Program-made: the position numbers and the translations under genes
NCBI RefSeq assembly: GCF_032925565.1
Contig: NZ_CP136708.1
Coordinates: 4,278,001 to 4,342,000, forward strand
Source of the DNA: Alteromonas sp. CI.11.F.A3
GTDB taxonomy: Bacteria; Pseudomonadota; Gammaproteobacteria; Enterobacterales; Alteromonadaceae
DNA: 64,000 bases
Direction of reading: 5' to 3'
Shown here: positions 54,809-64,000 of the stretch, piece after piece
Layout: every line of letters begins with the position of its first letter
Numbering within the stretch: the first letter of the stretch is position 1
Notes under the pieces: model-generated
Database searches by the model: none
What the model was told of the DNA's origin: nothing
What the model saw: only the letters and a program-made list of their open reading frames with translations

Positions 54809-56278
54809 ATGTTACATACACATTTTATCGACGGACAATGGGTTACCGGTGAAGGGCACGACTTAGCTTCAATCGACCCAGCTAAGAACCAAGTTATTTG
54901 GGAAGGTAAGTCAGCCTCCCCTAGCCAGATTGACTTAGCGGTAAAAGCCGCTCGCGCTGCGGCTCCTGCTTGGGGAATGATGACAGTTGAAGAACGTTTA
55001 AACATCATTAAAGTTTACGGCGAAAAGCTAGGCGAAGCGAAAGAGCACCTAGCTAAAGTGATGGCGAAAGAAACCGGTAAACCAGAGTGGGAAACTGCCA
55101 CAGAAGTAGGTGCCATGATGGGTAAAATCGCTATTTCTGAAAAAGCTTATTTCGAGCGTACCGGCAACGTTGAAAATCCTATGCCTGTAGGTAAAGCTTT
55201 CATTCGCCATAAAGCCCATGGTGTTGTAGCAGTATTCGGCCCGTATAATTTCCCAGGCCACTTGCCCAATGGTCACATTGTACCTGCGCTTATTGCTGGT
55301 AATACTGTGGTATTTAAACCTAGCGATCTTACCCCTATGGTTGCCGAAGAAATGGTTAAGCTATGGGAACAAGCGGGCTTGCCTGCCGGCGTACTTAACC
55401 TGGTTCAAGGTGAAGTTGAAACCGGTAAAGCACTAGCGTCGCACAATGGTATTGATGGGTTATTCTTTACCGGAAGTTCACGCACTGGCAAAATTTTGCA
55501 CGAACAGTTTGCGGGACACCCAGGCAAAATTTTGGCCCTTGAAATGGGCGGAAATAACCCGTTAATCGTGAAAGACGTTGCCGATATTGATGGTGCGGTT
55601 CACGATATCGTGCAGTCAGCCTTTATTACGTCGGGTCAACGCTGCACCTGTGCGCGCCGTTTGTTTTTACCTGCCAATGCTCAAGGTGATGCCACATTAG
55701 CTCGTCTGCTTGAAGTCACTAAAAATATCAAAATTGATGACTATGATGCCGATGATCAGCCTTTCATGGGGGCAATGATTTCAGCAAACGCTGCAGCATC
55801 TATGGTTAAAGCGCAGCAAGAACTTGAAGCCCTAGGCGGCAAGGTGTTATTGCGATTAGAACAGCCTGATACCCAAAAGGGTTTCGCCACCCCAGGTATT
55901 ATTGATGTGACTGACATGCTATCTGAATTGCCTGATGAAGAGCACTTCGGCCCATTGCTTAAGGTTATTCGCTACACCGACTTTGATAGCGCAATTGAAG
56001 AAGCGAACAACACGAGCTTTGGCTTATCTGCAGGATTGCTAGCGGATAACGAAGAAGACTACCGTTATTTCTTTGCACGTATTCGTGCAGGTATCGTTAA
56101 CTGGAACCGCCCTATAACGGGTGCAAGCAGTGCAGCACCCTTTGGTGGCATTGGTGAAAGTGGAAATCATCGCGCCAGTGCATTTTATGCCGCCGACTAT
56201 TGTGCGTTCCCAGTCGCCTCGGTAGAGCTTGAAAAAGTAACCTTGCCAGGTAAGTTAAGCCCAGGTCTAACACTTTAA
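54809..56278 (+). CDS. astD: N-succinylglutamate 5-semialdehyde dehydrogenase
   Basis: AstD oxidises succinylglutamate semialdehyde with NAD. The 489-residue aldehyde dehydrogenase has the NAD-binding [30 protein letters not shown], the general base Glu in [13 protein letters not shown] and the catalytic Cys in [12 protein letters not shown]. Length matches E. coli AstD (492). The astB and astE genes that complete the route are not in the window. It is 16 bases after astA. Confidence 0.94.
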   Translation: MLHTHFIDGQWVTGEGHDLASIDPAKNQVIWEGKSASPSQIDLAVKAARAAAPAWGMMTVEERLNIIKVYGEKLGEAKEHLAKVMAKETGKPEWETATEVGAMMGKIAISEKAYFERTGNVENPMPVGKAFIRHKAHGVVAVFGPYNFPGHLPNGHIVPALIAGNTVVFKPSDLTPMVAEEMVKLWEQAGLPAGVLNLVQGEVETGKALASHNGIDGLFFTGSSRTGKILHEQFAGHPGKILALEMGGNNPLIVKDVADIDGAVHDIVQSAFITSGQRCTCARRLFLPANAQGDATLARLLEVTKNIKIDDYDADDQPFMGAMISANAAASMVKAQQELEALGGKVLLRLEQPDTQKGFATPGIIDVTDMLSELPDEEHFGPLLKVIRYTDFDSAIEEANNTSFGLSAGLLADNEEDYRYFFARIRAGIVNWNRPITGASSAAPFGGIGESGNHRASAFYAADYCAFPVASVELEKVTLPGKLSPGLTL

Positions 56279-56294
56279 ATAAACCAATACAGAC

Positions 56295-56322
56295 AAAGCC
56301 GCTATTAATAGCGGCTTTATTT
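56295..56322 (+). terminator. Palindromic terminator between astD and the DUF1338 gene
   Basis: AAAGCCGCTATT and its inverse form a perfect 24-bp palindrome (56295-56318) followed by a short T-rich stretch. It lies 14 bases before the DUF1338 ATG, so it probably gives partial termination that lowers expression of the downstream gene. Confidence 0.7.
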
Positions 56323-56336
56323 ATAGGACACCCCTC

Positions 56337-57143
56337 ATGCATAACAATATCGATACACTCTTTGCCAATATGTGGGACGATTATGTTGCAATTACCCCTT
56401 CAGCTCACAAAATCCATGCCCTTCTTGCCGATGAAGAAAGCACGAATAACATTGTGAACGACCATGTTGCTTTTAGAACCTTTGCATTAGATAAAACCGC
56501 GCTTGAAAAATTGGCTGCTCACTTTCTTGCCCTTGGTTATAGCGAAATGGGTGATTACAATTTTAAAGCGAAGAAGCTAACCGCTAAGCACTTCGAACAC
56601 CCTGATGACACTAAACCAAAAGTTTTCATCAGTGAGTTGAGAGTGAACGAACTGTCTGACAATGCACAAGCTATAATTCAAAAGCTCGTAACACAAATGG
56701 ATGCCGATGTAGTGACCGCCGACAATTTCCTTTATTCAGGACGTCACTGGGATATCAGTAAAGCCGATTATGATGCCCTGCTCAGCGAATCAGAATATGC
56801 TGCATGGTTAGCGGCATGGGGCTTTCGCGCTAATCACTTTACGGTGAGCGTTAATCATTTGGGGCAAACTGATGAGCTTTCAGACGTCAATACGCGTCTT
56901 AAAGAAGCCGGTTTTCTGCTAAATACCTCTGGCGGCGAAATAAAAGGCGGACCTGAGGTCTTCCTCGCGCAGTCTTCTACTATGGCCGACCGCGCTCCTG
57001 TGGGTTTTTCTGATGAGACCGCCGCTATTCCTAGCTGCTTTTACGAATTCGCTCAGCGTTATAACATGCCTAATGGCAAGCGTTACCAAGGCTTTGTGGC
57101 AGCGTCTGCAGATAAGATTTTTGAAAGCACTAACGCCAGTTAA
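56337..57143 (+). CDS. DUF1338 family VOC-fold protein (HglS-related)
   Basis: DUF1338 proteins are metal-dependent VOC-fold enzymes; the longer homologue HglS converts 2-oxoadipate to 2-hydroxyglutarate in lysine catabolism. The 268-residue short form keeps the likely metal ligands: His in NDHVAFRTFAL, His in RANHFTVSVNHL and Glu in SCFYEFAQRYN. The reaction of short DUF1338 proteins is not known to me. Its placement after astD, common in Vibrio and Shewanella by memory, suggests a tie to arginine or lysine catabolism. Confidence 0.82.
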   Translation: MHNNIDTLFANMWDDYVAITPSAHKIHALLADEESTNNIVNDHVAFRTFALDKTALEKLAAHFLALGYSEMGDYNFKAKKLTAKHFEHPDDTKPKVFISELRVNELSDNAQAIIQKLVTQMDADVVTADNFLYSGRHWDISKADYDALLSESEYAAWLAAWGFRANHFTVSVNHLGQTDELSDVNTRLKEAGFLLNTSGGEIKGGPEVFLAQSSTMADRAPVGFSDETAAIPSCFYEFAQRYNMPNGKRYQGFVAASADKIFESTNAS

Positions 57144-57204
57144 GTTATTTACGCGTTAAATTAGCGCGCATTGAACGAAAAACAAGAACAGATATGCGAC
57201 AAAT

Positions 57205-57230
57205 AAAAGGGCGAACGCCCTTTTATTTTC
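57205..57230. terminator. Bidirectional terminator between the DUF1338 gene and the GGDEF-EAL gene
   Basis: AAAAGGGCG and CGCCCTTTT pair over a two-base loop (57205-57224). A- and T-rich flanks on both sides allow use by both converging genes; it overlaps the stop codon of the minus-strand gene. Confidence 0.85.
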
Positions 57231-59394
57231 TGTCAGGAAAAGTATCTGACGGGTTCGTATGCCTTGCCAGGAACTGATCATAGGGCATGGGTTTATCGAA
57301 ATAGAAACCCTGCATTAAATTCACGTCAGCATTTTCCATAAAGGGCAAGTAAGACTCCTGCTCTACCCCTTCCACCACAATTTCAATCTGCAATCTATTG
57401 AGCATGGCCACCAATCCGCAAAAAAGCGAATTCGCTTTACTGTTGTTATGAATATCCTTAACCAAGCTTCTATCCACTTTAACGACTTCAAAATGAAAGT
57501 TTCGAAGATAACTTAAGGAAGAAAACCCACTGCCAAAATCGTCTAGTGAAAGGCGAAAGCCGACTTCACGCAGACTATTTAGCGCAACAAGCGCAGCTTT
57601 CTCATCACGGATAAAAATAGACTCAGTAAGCTCAAGTTCAATCATGTCAGTGCGCACTGAACAGTCACCACAAATTTTGGTGGCTTGGGCGGGGAAATCG
57701 GTGTCGAGCATTTGGTTAACGCTGATATTAATTGAAAGCGGTATGCTCTCTCCTTGCTGCGCTTCCATCATGGCGATATAGTCGCATGCAGCTTCCAGCG
57801 CTTGCAACCCAATCTGGCGGTCTAGGTCGTGCTCTTCCGCAATAGGAATGAATACCACAGGAGGTACAACACCGTGTAAACCAGATATCCACCTACAAAG
57901 TACTTCTCCGCCTTTCAAAGTACCCTGCAAGTCATACTTGCCTTGAATATAGTAATCGAGCAAATTGTTTTCAATAGCCTTACGCAAGTCATTCACCATA
58001 CTGACCTGTTGCGACATTCTCTCGTGAAGCCCTTCTTCGTATACATTCACTTGGCCTTTGCCAAGCTTTTTGGCTTGATACATCGCTGCATCTGCACATT
58101 GGACAACGCCTTCAATACTGTCATTGTCTTCGGGAAATTTGGCAATACCAATACTTGCTGACAGTTTTAATTCGACCTTTTTGGTCACCACAAAATCTTC
58201 TTCTATGAGCCCAATAAGCGCTTCGGATTGCTCCACCGCCCAGTCAATATCTTGTCGTGGAAGTACAGCGATAAACTCATCGCCTCCCCACCGCGCCACA
58301 TCGCCGTGCGGACCAAAAGAAGCAGTTAGCAGAGCAGCAACACGCTGAAGCTCGGTATCTCCTTTCTCGTGCCCAGCGGTATCATTAATAGCTTTGAACC
58401 CATCAAGGTCGATAAACACCACTAAAAAGTTTGTTTGGCTGTCGAAAAGGTGCCGGAAAATATCTCGTAGGGCGCTGCGATTATTGAGCCCGGTTAATTC
58501 ATCGTACAGGGCAAGTTGCTGCAACCGCGCTTCGCTTCGTTTACGTTCACTGATATCCCGCATAGTAGCGATAAGCGACGACGAAGCTTGTAGGTAATTA
58601 TCGAAAACCGATACAGAAATATCTACCGGAGTGTTTTTACCGACTCTAGGCACAATAACAGATTCAAACCTAAGCTGTTTGTTGTGGTGCAGGCTGTTTG
58701 TATTAACTTTTTCCCCCATCAGCAAATCATTGAGATTAAGATTGATACAAGCCTTCTTATCTGCTGCGCCCACTAACTTCACAAACGCCTCATTGCACTC
58801 GTTTATGCTTAAGCTAGGTGATAATACCAACATGGGTTCGCGGGAATTCGCAAAGGCTGATGCCATTAGTTGGAAGGATTGTTCTGCTTGCCTTTGCTGC
58901 GTAATGTCTCTGGTGGTGCCCACTATTTGCAAGGCTTCACCGCTACTACCACGCTTAAGCACACGCCCTCTCAAACGAATCCATTGCAACTTACCTTGTA
59001 TGCTCATACGAAAGGAAAGTTCTATGCGTTCGCGGCCGCCATGAAGCGCCATCGTCCATTGAAACTGTAAGTTTTCCATGTCGTCTTCATGCACTAACGC
59101 CATTAAGTCGATTGGCGTTCCTGACCAGGTAGATTCACTTTCTGAATTGAGCGAAAACGCTCGAATATCAATGATGTCATGGCTTGCTTGCCAATCCCAA
59201 AATGACGCTTGCGATGCCCACAAAGCGAGCTCTAATTTTTTCTGTGATTGCTGACTGAAAAGTAGTGCGTTATATAGCTCGTCAGACTTTAGCAGCAGCA
59301 AGGATTCAGCGTTTTCTCTGGCCGCTTTTTCACGCTGAAGCCGCCTTTCTAAGCTCTGTAGTTTTTTCTCTAGAGGATCTAGATTGGCGCCCAC
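57223..59394 (-). CDS. PAS-GGDEF-EAL c-di-GMP enzyme paired with H-NOX (HaCE-type)
   Basis: The 723-residue cytoplasmic protein has an N-terminal coiled coil (about 1-45), two PAS domains (about 50-170 and 175-290), a GGDEF domain with the intact motif ARWGGDEFIAVL (about 365) and an EAL domain with EVLCRW, SINISVNQ, ELELTES, SLDDFGSGFSSLSY, VVKVDRSLV, VEGVEQ and QGFYFDKP. Both activities are plausible. It starts at GTG 59394, 3 bases after the H-NOX stop. This H-NOX/diguanylate cyclase-phosphodiesterase pairing is known from Shewanella woodyi and Legionella, where NO bound to H-NOX shifts c-di-GMP level. Confidence 0.9.
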   Translation of the reverse strand: MGANLDPLEKKLQSLERRLQREKAARENAESLLLLKSDELYNALLFSQQSQKKLELALWASQASFWDWQASHDIIDIRAFSLNSESESTWSGTPIDLMALVHEDDMENLQFQWTMALHGGRERIELSFRMSIQGKLQWIRLRGRVLKRGSSGEALQIVGTTRDITQQRQAEQSFQLMASAFANSREPMLVLSPSLSINECNEAFVKLVGAADKKACINLNLNDLLMGEKVNTNSLHHNKQLRFESVIVPRVGKNTPVDISVSVFDNYLQASSSLIATMRDISERKRSEARLQQLALYDELTGLNNRSALRDIFRHLFDSQTNFLVVFIDLDGFKAINDTAGHEKGDTELQRVAALLTASFGPHGDVARWGGDEFIAVLPRQDIDWAVEQSEALIGLIEEDFVVTKKVELKLSASIGIAKFPEDNDSIEGVVQCADAAMYQAKKLGKGQVNVYEEGLHERMSQQVSMVNDLRKAIENNLLDYYIQGKYDLQGTLKGGEVLCRWISGLHGVVPPVVFIPIAEEHDLDRQIGLQALEAACDYIAMMEAQQGESIPLSINISVNQMLDTDFPAQATKICGDCSVRTDMIELELTESIFIRDEKAALVALNSLREVGFRLSLDDFGSGFSSLSYLRNFHFEVVKVDRSLVKDIHNNSKANSLFCGLVAMLNRLQIEIVVEGVEQESYLPFMENADVNLMQGFYFDKPMPYDQFLARHTNPSDTFPDRK

Positions 59395-59397
59395 CGG

Positions 59398-59934
59398 CTA
59401 CACAACCTGAATACTAAATTCGTACGTATGAGGGAATGACATCTGATGAGTTTCACGTTCTAGGGTGCAGCCGAAATGTACCGCTGCGGCATCCATTAGC
59501 CCTTCAGCAAGGGGATATAACTCTCGTTCAGAGAAGTAGCGCAAGCGCATACCGGTATCAGTTCTAGATATCACGGTAAAGCGCGGTAAATCAGCATCTG
59601 GATAGAGTTTTCGCACTTGTACATGAATGTCACCATCTAGGTGTTCTAGCAACTGCAAAATGTCTTTTGTGTCTGCAAGTACATTGCCGTGTACTGCTGC
59701 TAACTTACCAAAAAGGTAAACCCCAAAATCGTAAAGCAGTTCATTGACTGACTTACCGGTTTTCGCGGCAAGAATAGATAAAATTTTCTGCATTTCTTCA
59801 AAAGGGTAATAGCCGACCGCAGTATAGGCACCATCATTAGTTAACTCAGCTTCTACTATCACTTCGTCAGCAAATTCAGGCGATACCTTTTCTTCTAGCA
59901 TGTCTATAAGCGAAGTAAATACAATCCCTAACAT
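59398..59934 (-). CDS. Heme NO-binding (H-NOX) sensor protein
   Basis: The 178-residue protein is a stand-alone HNOB/H-NOX domain that binds NO through heme. The proximal heme ligand is His104 in GDIHVQVRKLYPDADLP and the propionate-binding YxSxR motif is Tyr133-Ser135-Arg137 in LRYFSERELY. The N-terminal lobe has AYTAVGYYPFEEMQKIL and FGVYLFGKL. AGGAG precedes the ATG by six bases. It is translationally close to the GGDEF-EAL gene, so NO control of c-di-GMP, and hence of biofilm state, is the likely role. Confidence 0.92.
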   Translation of the reverse strand: MLGIVFTSLIDMLEEKVSPEFADEVIVEAELTNDGAYTAVGYYPFEEMQKILSILAAKTGKSVNELLYDFGVYLFGKLAAVHGNVLADTKDILQLLEHLDGDIHVQVRKLYPDADLPRFTVISRTDTGMRLRYFSERELYPLAEGLMDAAAVHFGCTLERETHQMSFPHTYEFSIQVV

Positions 59935-59994
59935 ACGGTCTCCTTATACGATTAATAATAGTGTAGTTCAGTCCCACTCAACGACAACCATTGT

Positions 59995-62301
59995 TTAGGA
60001 AATATCGTTGTCCTGGCCCTCTGGACTATCATCACTTGGGGCACTTTGACTTTGTACCACTTCAACACCATCAACCCGCTGTAAACCGCGTGGTAATTTG
60101 TTTCCTCTGCGTCCTCGCTCTCCATAATAATGTTCCAAATCTGAAGCAGATAAGGTCATATTACGTTTACCCGCAGTCACTTTTAATGAAGCCCCATCAG
60201 GCACTACAGCTAACACCGTCACAAATTCTTCGCGGGATTGTGCTTTGGCACCAGGAATATTAATTAGTTTGTTCCCTTTTCCTTTACCTAAGCTAGGTAA
60301 GTCTTTAAGCGGGAACAACAACATACGCCCTTCGTTAGAAATGGTTAAGCACCAATCTGATTCAGGGTTAGTAACAGGTTTAGGGATCATTACCTTGGCT
60401 GCGGTTGGCAAAGAAAGGTAGGCTTTCCCTGCTTTATTCTTGCTCACCATGTCTTTAAATGTGCCAAGGAAGCCGTAGCCTGCATCGGAGCCTACCAAAA
60501 ACTTAGCTTCGTCGGATGCCATAATAACGTGCTCAAACGACTCACCACCTACCAAGGAAAAACGCCCGGTAAGCGGTTCTCCCTGACTTCGCGCCGATGG
60601 CAAACCATGGGCATCACATGAGAAAGTCCGTCCCGAGGTATCCATAAATACCGCAGGCTGATTACTTTTCCCTTCTGCGCTTGATAGATATCCATCACCC
60701 GCTTTATAGCTCAATCCTTCGGCATCAATGTCATGGCCTTTAGCACAACGTGCCCAACCCTTTTCCGATAACACCACGGTAACCGATTCGGCTGGCACAA
60801 GTTCTTTTTCAGATAATGCTTTCGCTTCACCGCGCTCAACAATAGGTGAACGTCTATCATCACCATACTTTTCAGCATCCGCTAAAATTTCTTTCTTGAT
60901 AAGGGTTTTTAAGCGGCAATCTGAACCTAACAAGGTTTGCAATTTATCACGCTCTGCTGCCAGTTCGTCTTGCTCACCCTTAATTTTCATTTCTTCAAGC
61001 TTGGCTAAATGACGAAGCTTTAATTCTAGTATTGCTTCTGCTTGCTTATCGCTAAGCGAGAATCGTGAGATTAATTCTTGCTTGGGTTTTTCGTAAGTAC
61101 GAATAATTTCGATAACTTCGTCGATATTCAAAAAGGCAATGAGCAAACCTTCAAGAATGTGTAAGCGAGCGAGTACTTTGTCTAGGCGGTACTGAAGACG
61201 GCGCGTCACCGTCTCTTTTCGGTAAATCAACCATTCAGATAATATAGTACGAAGGTCTTTAACTTTAGGGCGACCGTCCAAACCAATCATGTTTAGGTTT
61301 ACGCGATAGTTCTTTTCTAAATCCGTAGTTGCAAACAAATGCTGCATTAACTGCGCGGTATCGATACGGTTTGAACGCGGCGTAATAATTAAACGGGTAG
61401 GATTTTCGTGGTCTGACTCGTCACGCAAGTCACTCACCATTGGCAGCTTCTTAGCTTGCATCTGCCCTGCAATTTGCTCTAGGATTTTACCGCCTGAAGC
61501 TTGGTGAGGTAGCGCAGTGACAACAATATCGCCATTTTCTTCATGGAATACCGCACGCATTTTAATTGAGCCGCGACCGGTTTCATACAGTTTACGAATA
61601 TCAGCTTTAGGCGTAATAACTTCAGCTTCGGTAGGGTAATCCGGCCCGTTAACGTGCTCTAACACGTCGCTAAGCTCTGCTTTGCTGTTATCGAGCAACA
61701 TGGCACAGGCATAGGCCAATTCACGCACATTATGTGGTGGAATATCTGTTGCCATACCAACAGCAATACCCGTTACGCCATTAAGCAAGATATGCGGCAA
61801 ACGAGCGGGTAACACACAAGGCTCTTCTAATGTGCCATCGAAATTGGGGGTCCAATCAACGGTGCCTTGGCCTAATTCATCCAGTAATACTTCTGAAAAA
61901 CGAGAAAGTTTAGCCTCGGTGTATCGCATGGCAGCGAAAGATTTAGGATCGTCCGGTGCTCCCCAGTTTCCTTGCCCATCGACTAGCGGATAGCGGTAAG
62001 AAAAGGGCTGCGCCATCAAAACCATCGCTTCATAACACGCGGAATCGCCATGAGGGTGAAACTTACCTAGTACATCACCTACCGTTCTGGCTGACTTTTT
62101 ATATTTAGCATTGGCGCTCAGTCCTAAGTCAGACATAGCGTATATAATGCGTCTTTGTACGGGTTTTAGGCCATCTGCAATATGAGGTAGGGCACGGTCC
62201 ATGATGACGTACATGGAATAATTTAAGTAAGCGTCTTCGGTAAAGCGCCTTAAAGGCAGTTGTTCTACACCGTCACGGTTAATAATAATGTCGTCGCTCA
62301 T
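59995..62301 (-). CDS. parC: DNA topoisomerase IV subunit A
   Basis: ParC is the breakage-reunion subunit of topoisomerase IV, which decatenates daughter chromosomes. The 768-residue protein has [20 protein letters not shown], the quinolone region [13 protein letters not shown] with the wild-type Ser and Glu at the two resistance positions, the catalytic Tyr in [11 protein letters not shown] and a shorter C-terminal beta-pinwheel ending with [15 protein letters not shown]. The parE partner is not in the window. It is separated from the H-NOX gene by 60 bases and has its own upstream region. Confidence 0.95.
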   Translation of the reverse strand: MSDDIIINRDGVEQLPLRRFTEDAYLNYSMYVIMDRALPHIADGLKPVQRRIIYAMSDLGLSANAKYKKSARTVGDVLGKFHPHGDSACYEAMVLMAQPFSYRYPLVDGQGNWGAPDDPKSFAAMRYTEAKLSRFSEVLLDELGQGTVDWTPNFDGTLEEPCVLPARLPHILLNGVTGIAVGMATDIPPHNVRELAYACAMLLDNSKAELSDVLEHVNGPDYPTEAEVITPKADIRKLYETGRGSIKMRAVFHEENGDIVVTALPHQASGGKILEQIAGQMQAKKLPMVSDLRDESDHENPTRLIITPRSNRIDTAQLMQHLFATTDLEKNYRVNLNMIGLDGRPKVKDLRTILSEWLIYRKETVTRRLQYRLDKVLARLHILEGLLIAFLNIDEVIEIIRTYEKPKQELISRFSLSDKQAEAILELKLRHLAKLEEMKIKGEQDELAAERDKLQTLLGSDCRLKTLIKKEILADAEKYGDDRRSPIVERGEAKALSEKELVPAESVTVVLSEKGWARCAKGHDIDAEGLSYKAGDGYLSSAEGKSNQPAVFMDTSGRTFSCDAHGLPSARSQGEPLTGRFSLVGGESFEHVIMASDEAKFLVGSDAGYGFLGTFKDMVSKNKAGKAYLSLPTAAKVMIPKPVTNPESDWCLTISNEGRMLLFPLKDLPSLGKGKGNKLINIPGAKAQSREEFVTVLAVVPDGASLKVTAGKRNMTLSASDLEHYYGERGRRGNKLPRGLQRVDGVEVVQSQSAPSDDSPEGQDNDIS

Positions 62302-62594
62302 GATAATTTTTTCGTTTTGTTATTTTCACAATACAGCGTTAATGCAAAGCCTTTAGTTTTTTAGACAGGTGGCAGCGTTAACGAACGGCGTGTTTATGTG
62401 GAAGAGTTTAACCACAAAGGAGGACTTTTTATTAAGCCTTCAATGTTTCTATTGTGGGGGAAACTAGGGGCTAGTGCAATAATCACTATTAGGTTAACTC
62501 ACTATGACGATAGACGTTAATGCCTCAATCTTTTGTACAATTGTCCGCCAGAGTGGTTTAATAACAATAGAAGAAGATTAAGAAGCTATTCAGG

Positions 62595-64000
62595 ATGTAT
62601 TTGTTTCGAATTTTTACACTGCTGTGCGCACTACTTTGGCTTATCGCCCCTCAACCAAGTCACGCTCAGCACATTGAGCAACTTTTCGATGAAGATGCTT
62701 CTTTAGACCTCTCCGACTCCCTGTACTATTTATACGAAGCCAATCTACCACTCACAATAAATGATGTGAGTAGAAGACGCAGCGACTTTCGCATGCATCC
62801 TTATAGCAACCCCAACTTCGGCTTTAGAGACAAAGGAATGTGGTTGTTAACTTCATTTTCCAACGTGTCAAACCAAGAGAACTGGGTATTTTCTATCAAT
62901 TTTAGTCAACTAGACAAGGTCGACTTCTATTTGGTTAAAAATGGCGAAGTATTGCAACAAAGCCATCAGGGTAAATCTCAAAAAGAACAAATTTTTCGCA
63001 TACCCACATTACGGGTAACGCTAGCCAACGCCGAACGGGTCGATCTATTTATACGTGTTGAAAGCCAATCATCAAGCCTTATTACACCATTAAAAGTGCA
63101 ACCTGAGCCTGTTCACAGCAGTTCGTTCCAAATGGACAGCCTGATGTGGGGGCTCTTTTACGGCGGCTTGCTGATACTGGCTGTTTATAACCTTGTGCTT
63201 TATTTCGGGGTTCACGAGCGCAGCCTGATTGCTTACGTAGGCTATATATGCGCCGTTATTCTTTGGCAGTTTGTTTGGGGCGGCCATATACACCTGTTGT
63301 TTTCAGGGGGGATACCCTATTGGCTTGTTGGTCACACCGAACTGATTTTTGTGATTATAGGTATTTCGTCCGGTTTGTTTACCGTGAGCTTCCTAGAGAC
63401 CAAGAAGAACGCCAAGGCCGCACACCCCGTCATTGTGCTGTTATTGGCGGTGCAAATAGTTATTGGGGTAATTTGTTTTCTGGGGTTACTTCCCTCAATT
63501 TGGAAGAACAACCTAGTTTACGGCGTAGGTCTTATTGCTATTTGTAGTTATATATTTGCCGGTATCGAGGCCTTCGTTAACCGTTTCCAACCTGCTCGGT
63601 ACTTTATATTTGCATGGGGAATGCTGGCAACAGGTGCCATTATTGGCATGCTAAGTCTAGTTGGGGTACTCCCTTCAAACGACTTCACCACATACTGTTT
63701 CCAAGTGGGCGTATTTTTAGAATCTGGGCTGTTTTCATTCGCGCTAATGGAAAAAAGCAGAAGCCAACTTGAACACGAAGTTGAGCAAGCTACCGATGAT
63801 CTACGCAACAATATGGAGCTCATTGAAGAGCAAAATGCGCGCTTAGATATTGCTCGTAAAGATGCCATTAAAGCCAGTAATGTGAAATCGCAATTTCTTG
63901 CCAATATGAGCCATGAAATACGTACGCCTCTTAACGGTATTCTAGGGTTTAGCCGAGAACTGACCCATGCTTCTTTACCATCCGATCAACAAGAGCAAGT
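62595..64000 (+). CDS. 7TMR-DISM sensor histidine kinase, partial (runs off right edge)
   Basis: The frame from ATG 62595 stays open to the window end (about 468 residues). It has a signal peptide (ending SHAQH), a periplasmic 7TMR-DISMED2 sensor domain (about 30-175, DKGMWLLTSFSNVSNQENW), seven transmembrane helices (about 180-385, SLMWGLFYGGLLILAVYNLVL first), a coiled coil and the HisKA box FLANMSHEIRTPLNGILGFS. The sequence ends in the dimerisation domain, so the ATPase and any receiver domains lie beyond the edge. Such kinases are often hybrids; the ligand is unknown. Confidence 0.85.
   Translation, partial: MYLFRIFTLLCALLWLIAPQPSHAQHIEQLFDEDASLDLSDSLYYLYEANLPLTINDVSRRRSDFRMHPYSNPNFGFRDKGMWLLTSFSNVSNQENWVFSINFSQLDKVDFYLVKNGEVLQQSHQGKSQKEQIFRIPTLRVTLANAERVDLFIRVESQSSSLITPLKVQPEPVHSSSFQMDSLMWGLFYGGLLILAVYNLVLYFGVHERSLIAYVGYICAVILWQFVWGGHIHLLFSGGIPYWLVGHTELIFVIIGISSGLFTVSFLETKKNAKAAHPVIVLLLAVQIVIGVICFLGLLPSIWKNNLVYGVGLIAICSYIFAGIEAFVNRFQPARYFIFAWGMLATGAIIGMLSLVGVLPSNDFTTYCFQVGVFLESGLFSFALMEKSRSQLEHEVEQATDDLRNNMELIEEQNARLDIARKDAIKASNVKSQFLANMSHEIRTPLNGILGFSRELTHASLPSDQQEQ

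Noticed and set aside
62395..62466. A 23-codon ORF with two Cys upstream of the 7TMR-DISM kinase
   Set aside because: It has no convincing ribosome binding site ahead of its ATG, and the AGGAGG in the region lies inside the frame. Too short to support without conservation.

Overview
The window reads as one contiguous piece of a gammaproteobacterial chromosome. Protein sequences and gene order point to the Alteromonadaceae, most likely Alteromonas or a close relative. The markers are the yibN-grxC-secB-gpsA block beside envC/yibQ, pilMNOPQ-aroK-aroB-damX-dam-rpe-trpS, an argCBFGH cluster followed by a separate argA, and an astC-astA-astD cluster followed by a DUF1338 gene. This assignment is inference from content; no 16S or other marker was searched. 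There are no insertion sequences, prophage, tRNA, rRNA or CRISPR, so this is mainly core genome with small accessory patches.

Layout. 1-6.4 kb: envelope and redox housekeeping (yibQ, envC, a rhodanese, grxC, secB, gpsA, trmL, pldB). 6.5-9.7 kb: Cpx envelope-stress system, cpxRA divergent from a tandemly duplicated CpxP-like protein with a CpxR-type box between them. 9.7-12.7 kb: flagellar outer-ring genes flgT and flgH, divergent from an unrecognised Ser/Thr/Ala-rich protein. 12.7-20.3 kb: mgsA, then the arginine biosynthesis operon argCBFGHA. Its 5' region holds ARG-box-like operators, a short ORF with three consecutive Arg codons and a long hairpin with a T-run directly before argC. 20.5-27.5 kb: a c-di-GMP (EAL) protein, a hydrolase and a PEP-CTERM/PrsT pair with a sigma-54-type promoter. 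27.8-32.2 kb: DUF2855 and flavoprotein genes divergent from a TetR regulator with two perfect palindromes, then a YghU-like GST. 33-37.4 kb: maeA and mrcA. 37.6-46.7 kb: type IV pilus pilMNOPQ, aroK, aroB, damX, dam. 46.7-50.8 kb: small membrane and secreted proteins, a TorF-type porin with a sigma-54-like promoter, rpe, trpS, pabA. 51-57.1 kb: an HDOD protein and the arginine-catabolic ast genes plus DUF1338. 57.2-60 kb: an H-NOX sensor paired with a PAS-GGDEF-EAL enzyme. 60-64 kb: parC and the start of a 7TMR-DISM sensor kinase.

Connections. Arginine synthesis and arginine/ornithine catabolism both lie here, and both have ARG-box-like sites upstream. Nitrogen or sigma-54 control is suggested at the porin gene and at the PEP-CTERM pair. 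Two c-di-GMP proteins, flagellar ring genes, type IV pilus genes and a surface-anchored PEP-CTERM protein fit an organism that switches between swimming and attachment.

The strongest candidates for something not described before are the putative arginine leader-peptide attenuator ahead of argC, the sigma-54 promoter plus upstream palindrome architecture at the PEP-CTERM pair, and the flgT-flgH locus with its novel divergent partner. All coordinates and motifs were read by eye; no database search was run.
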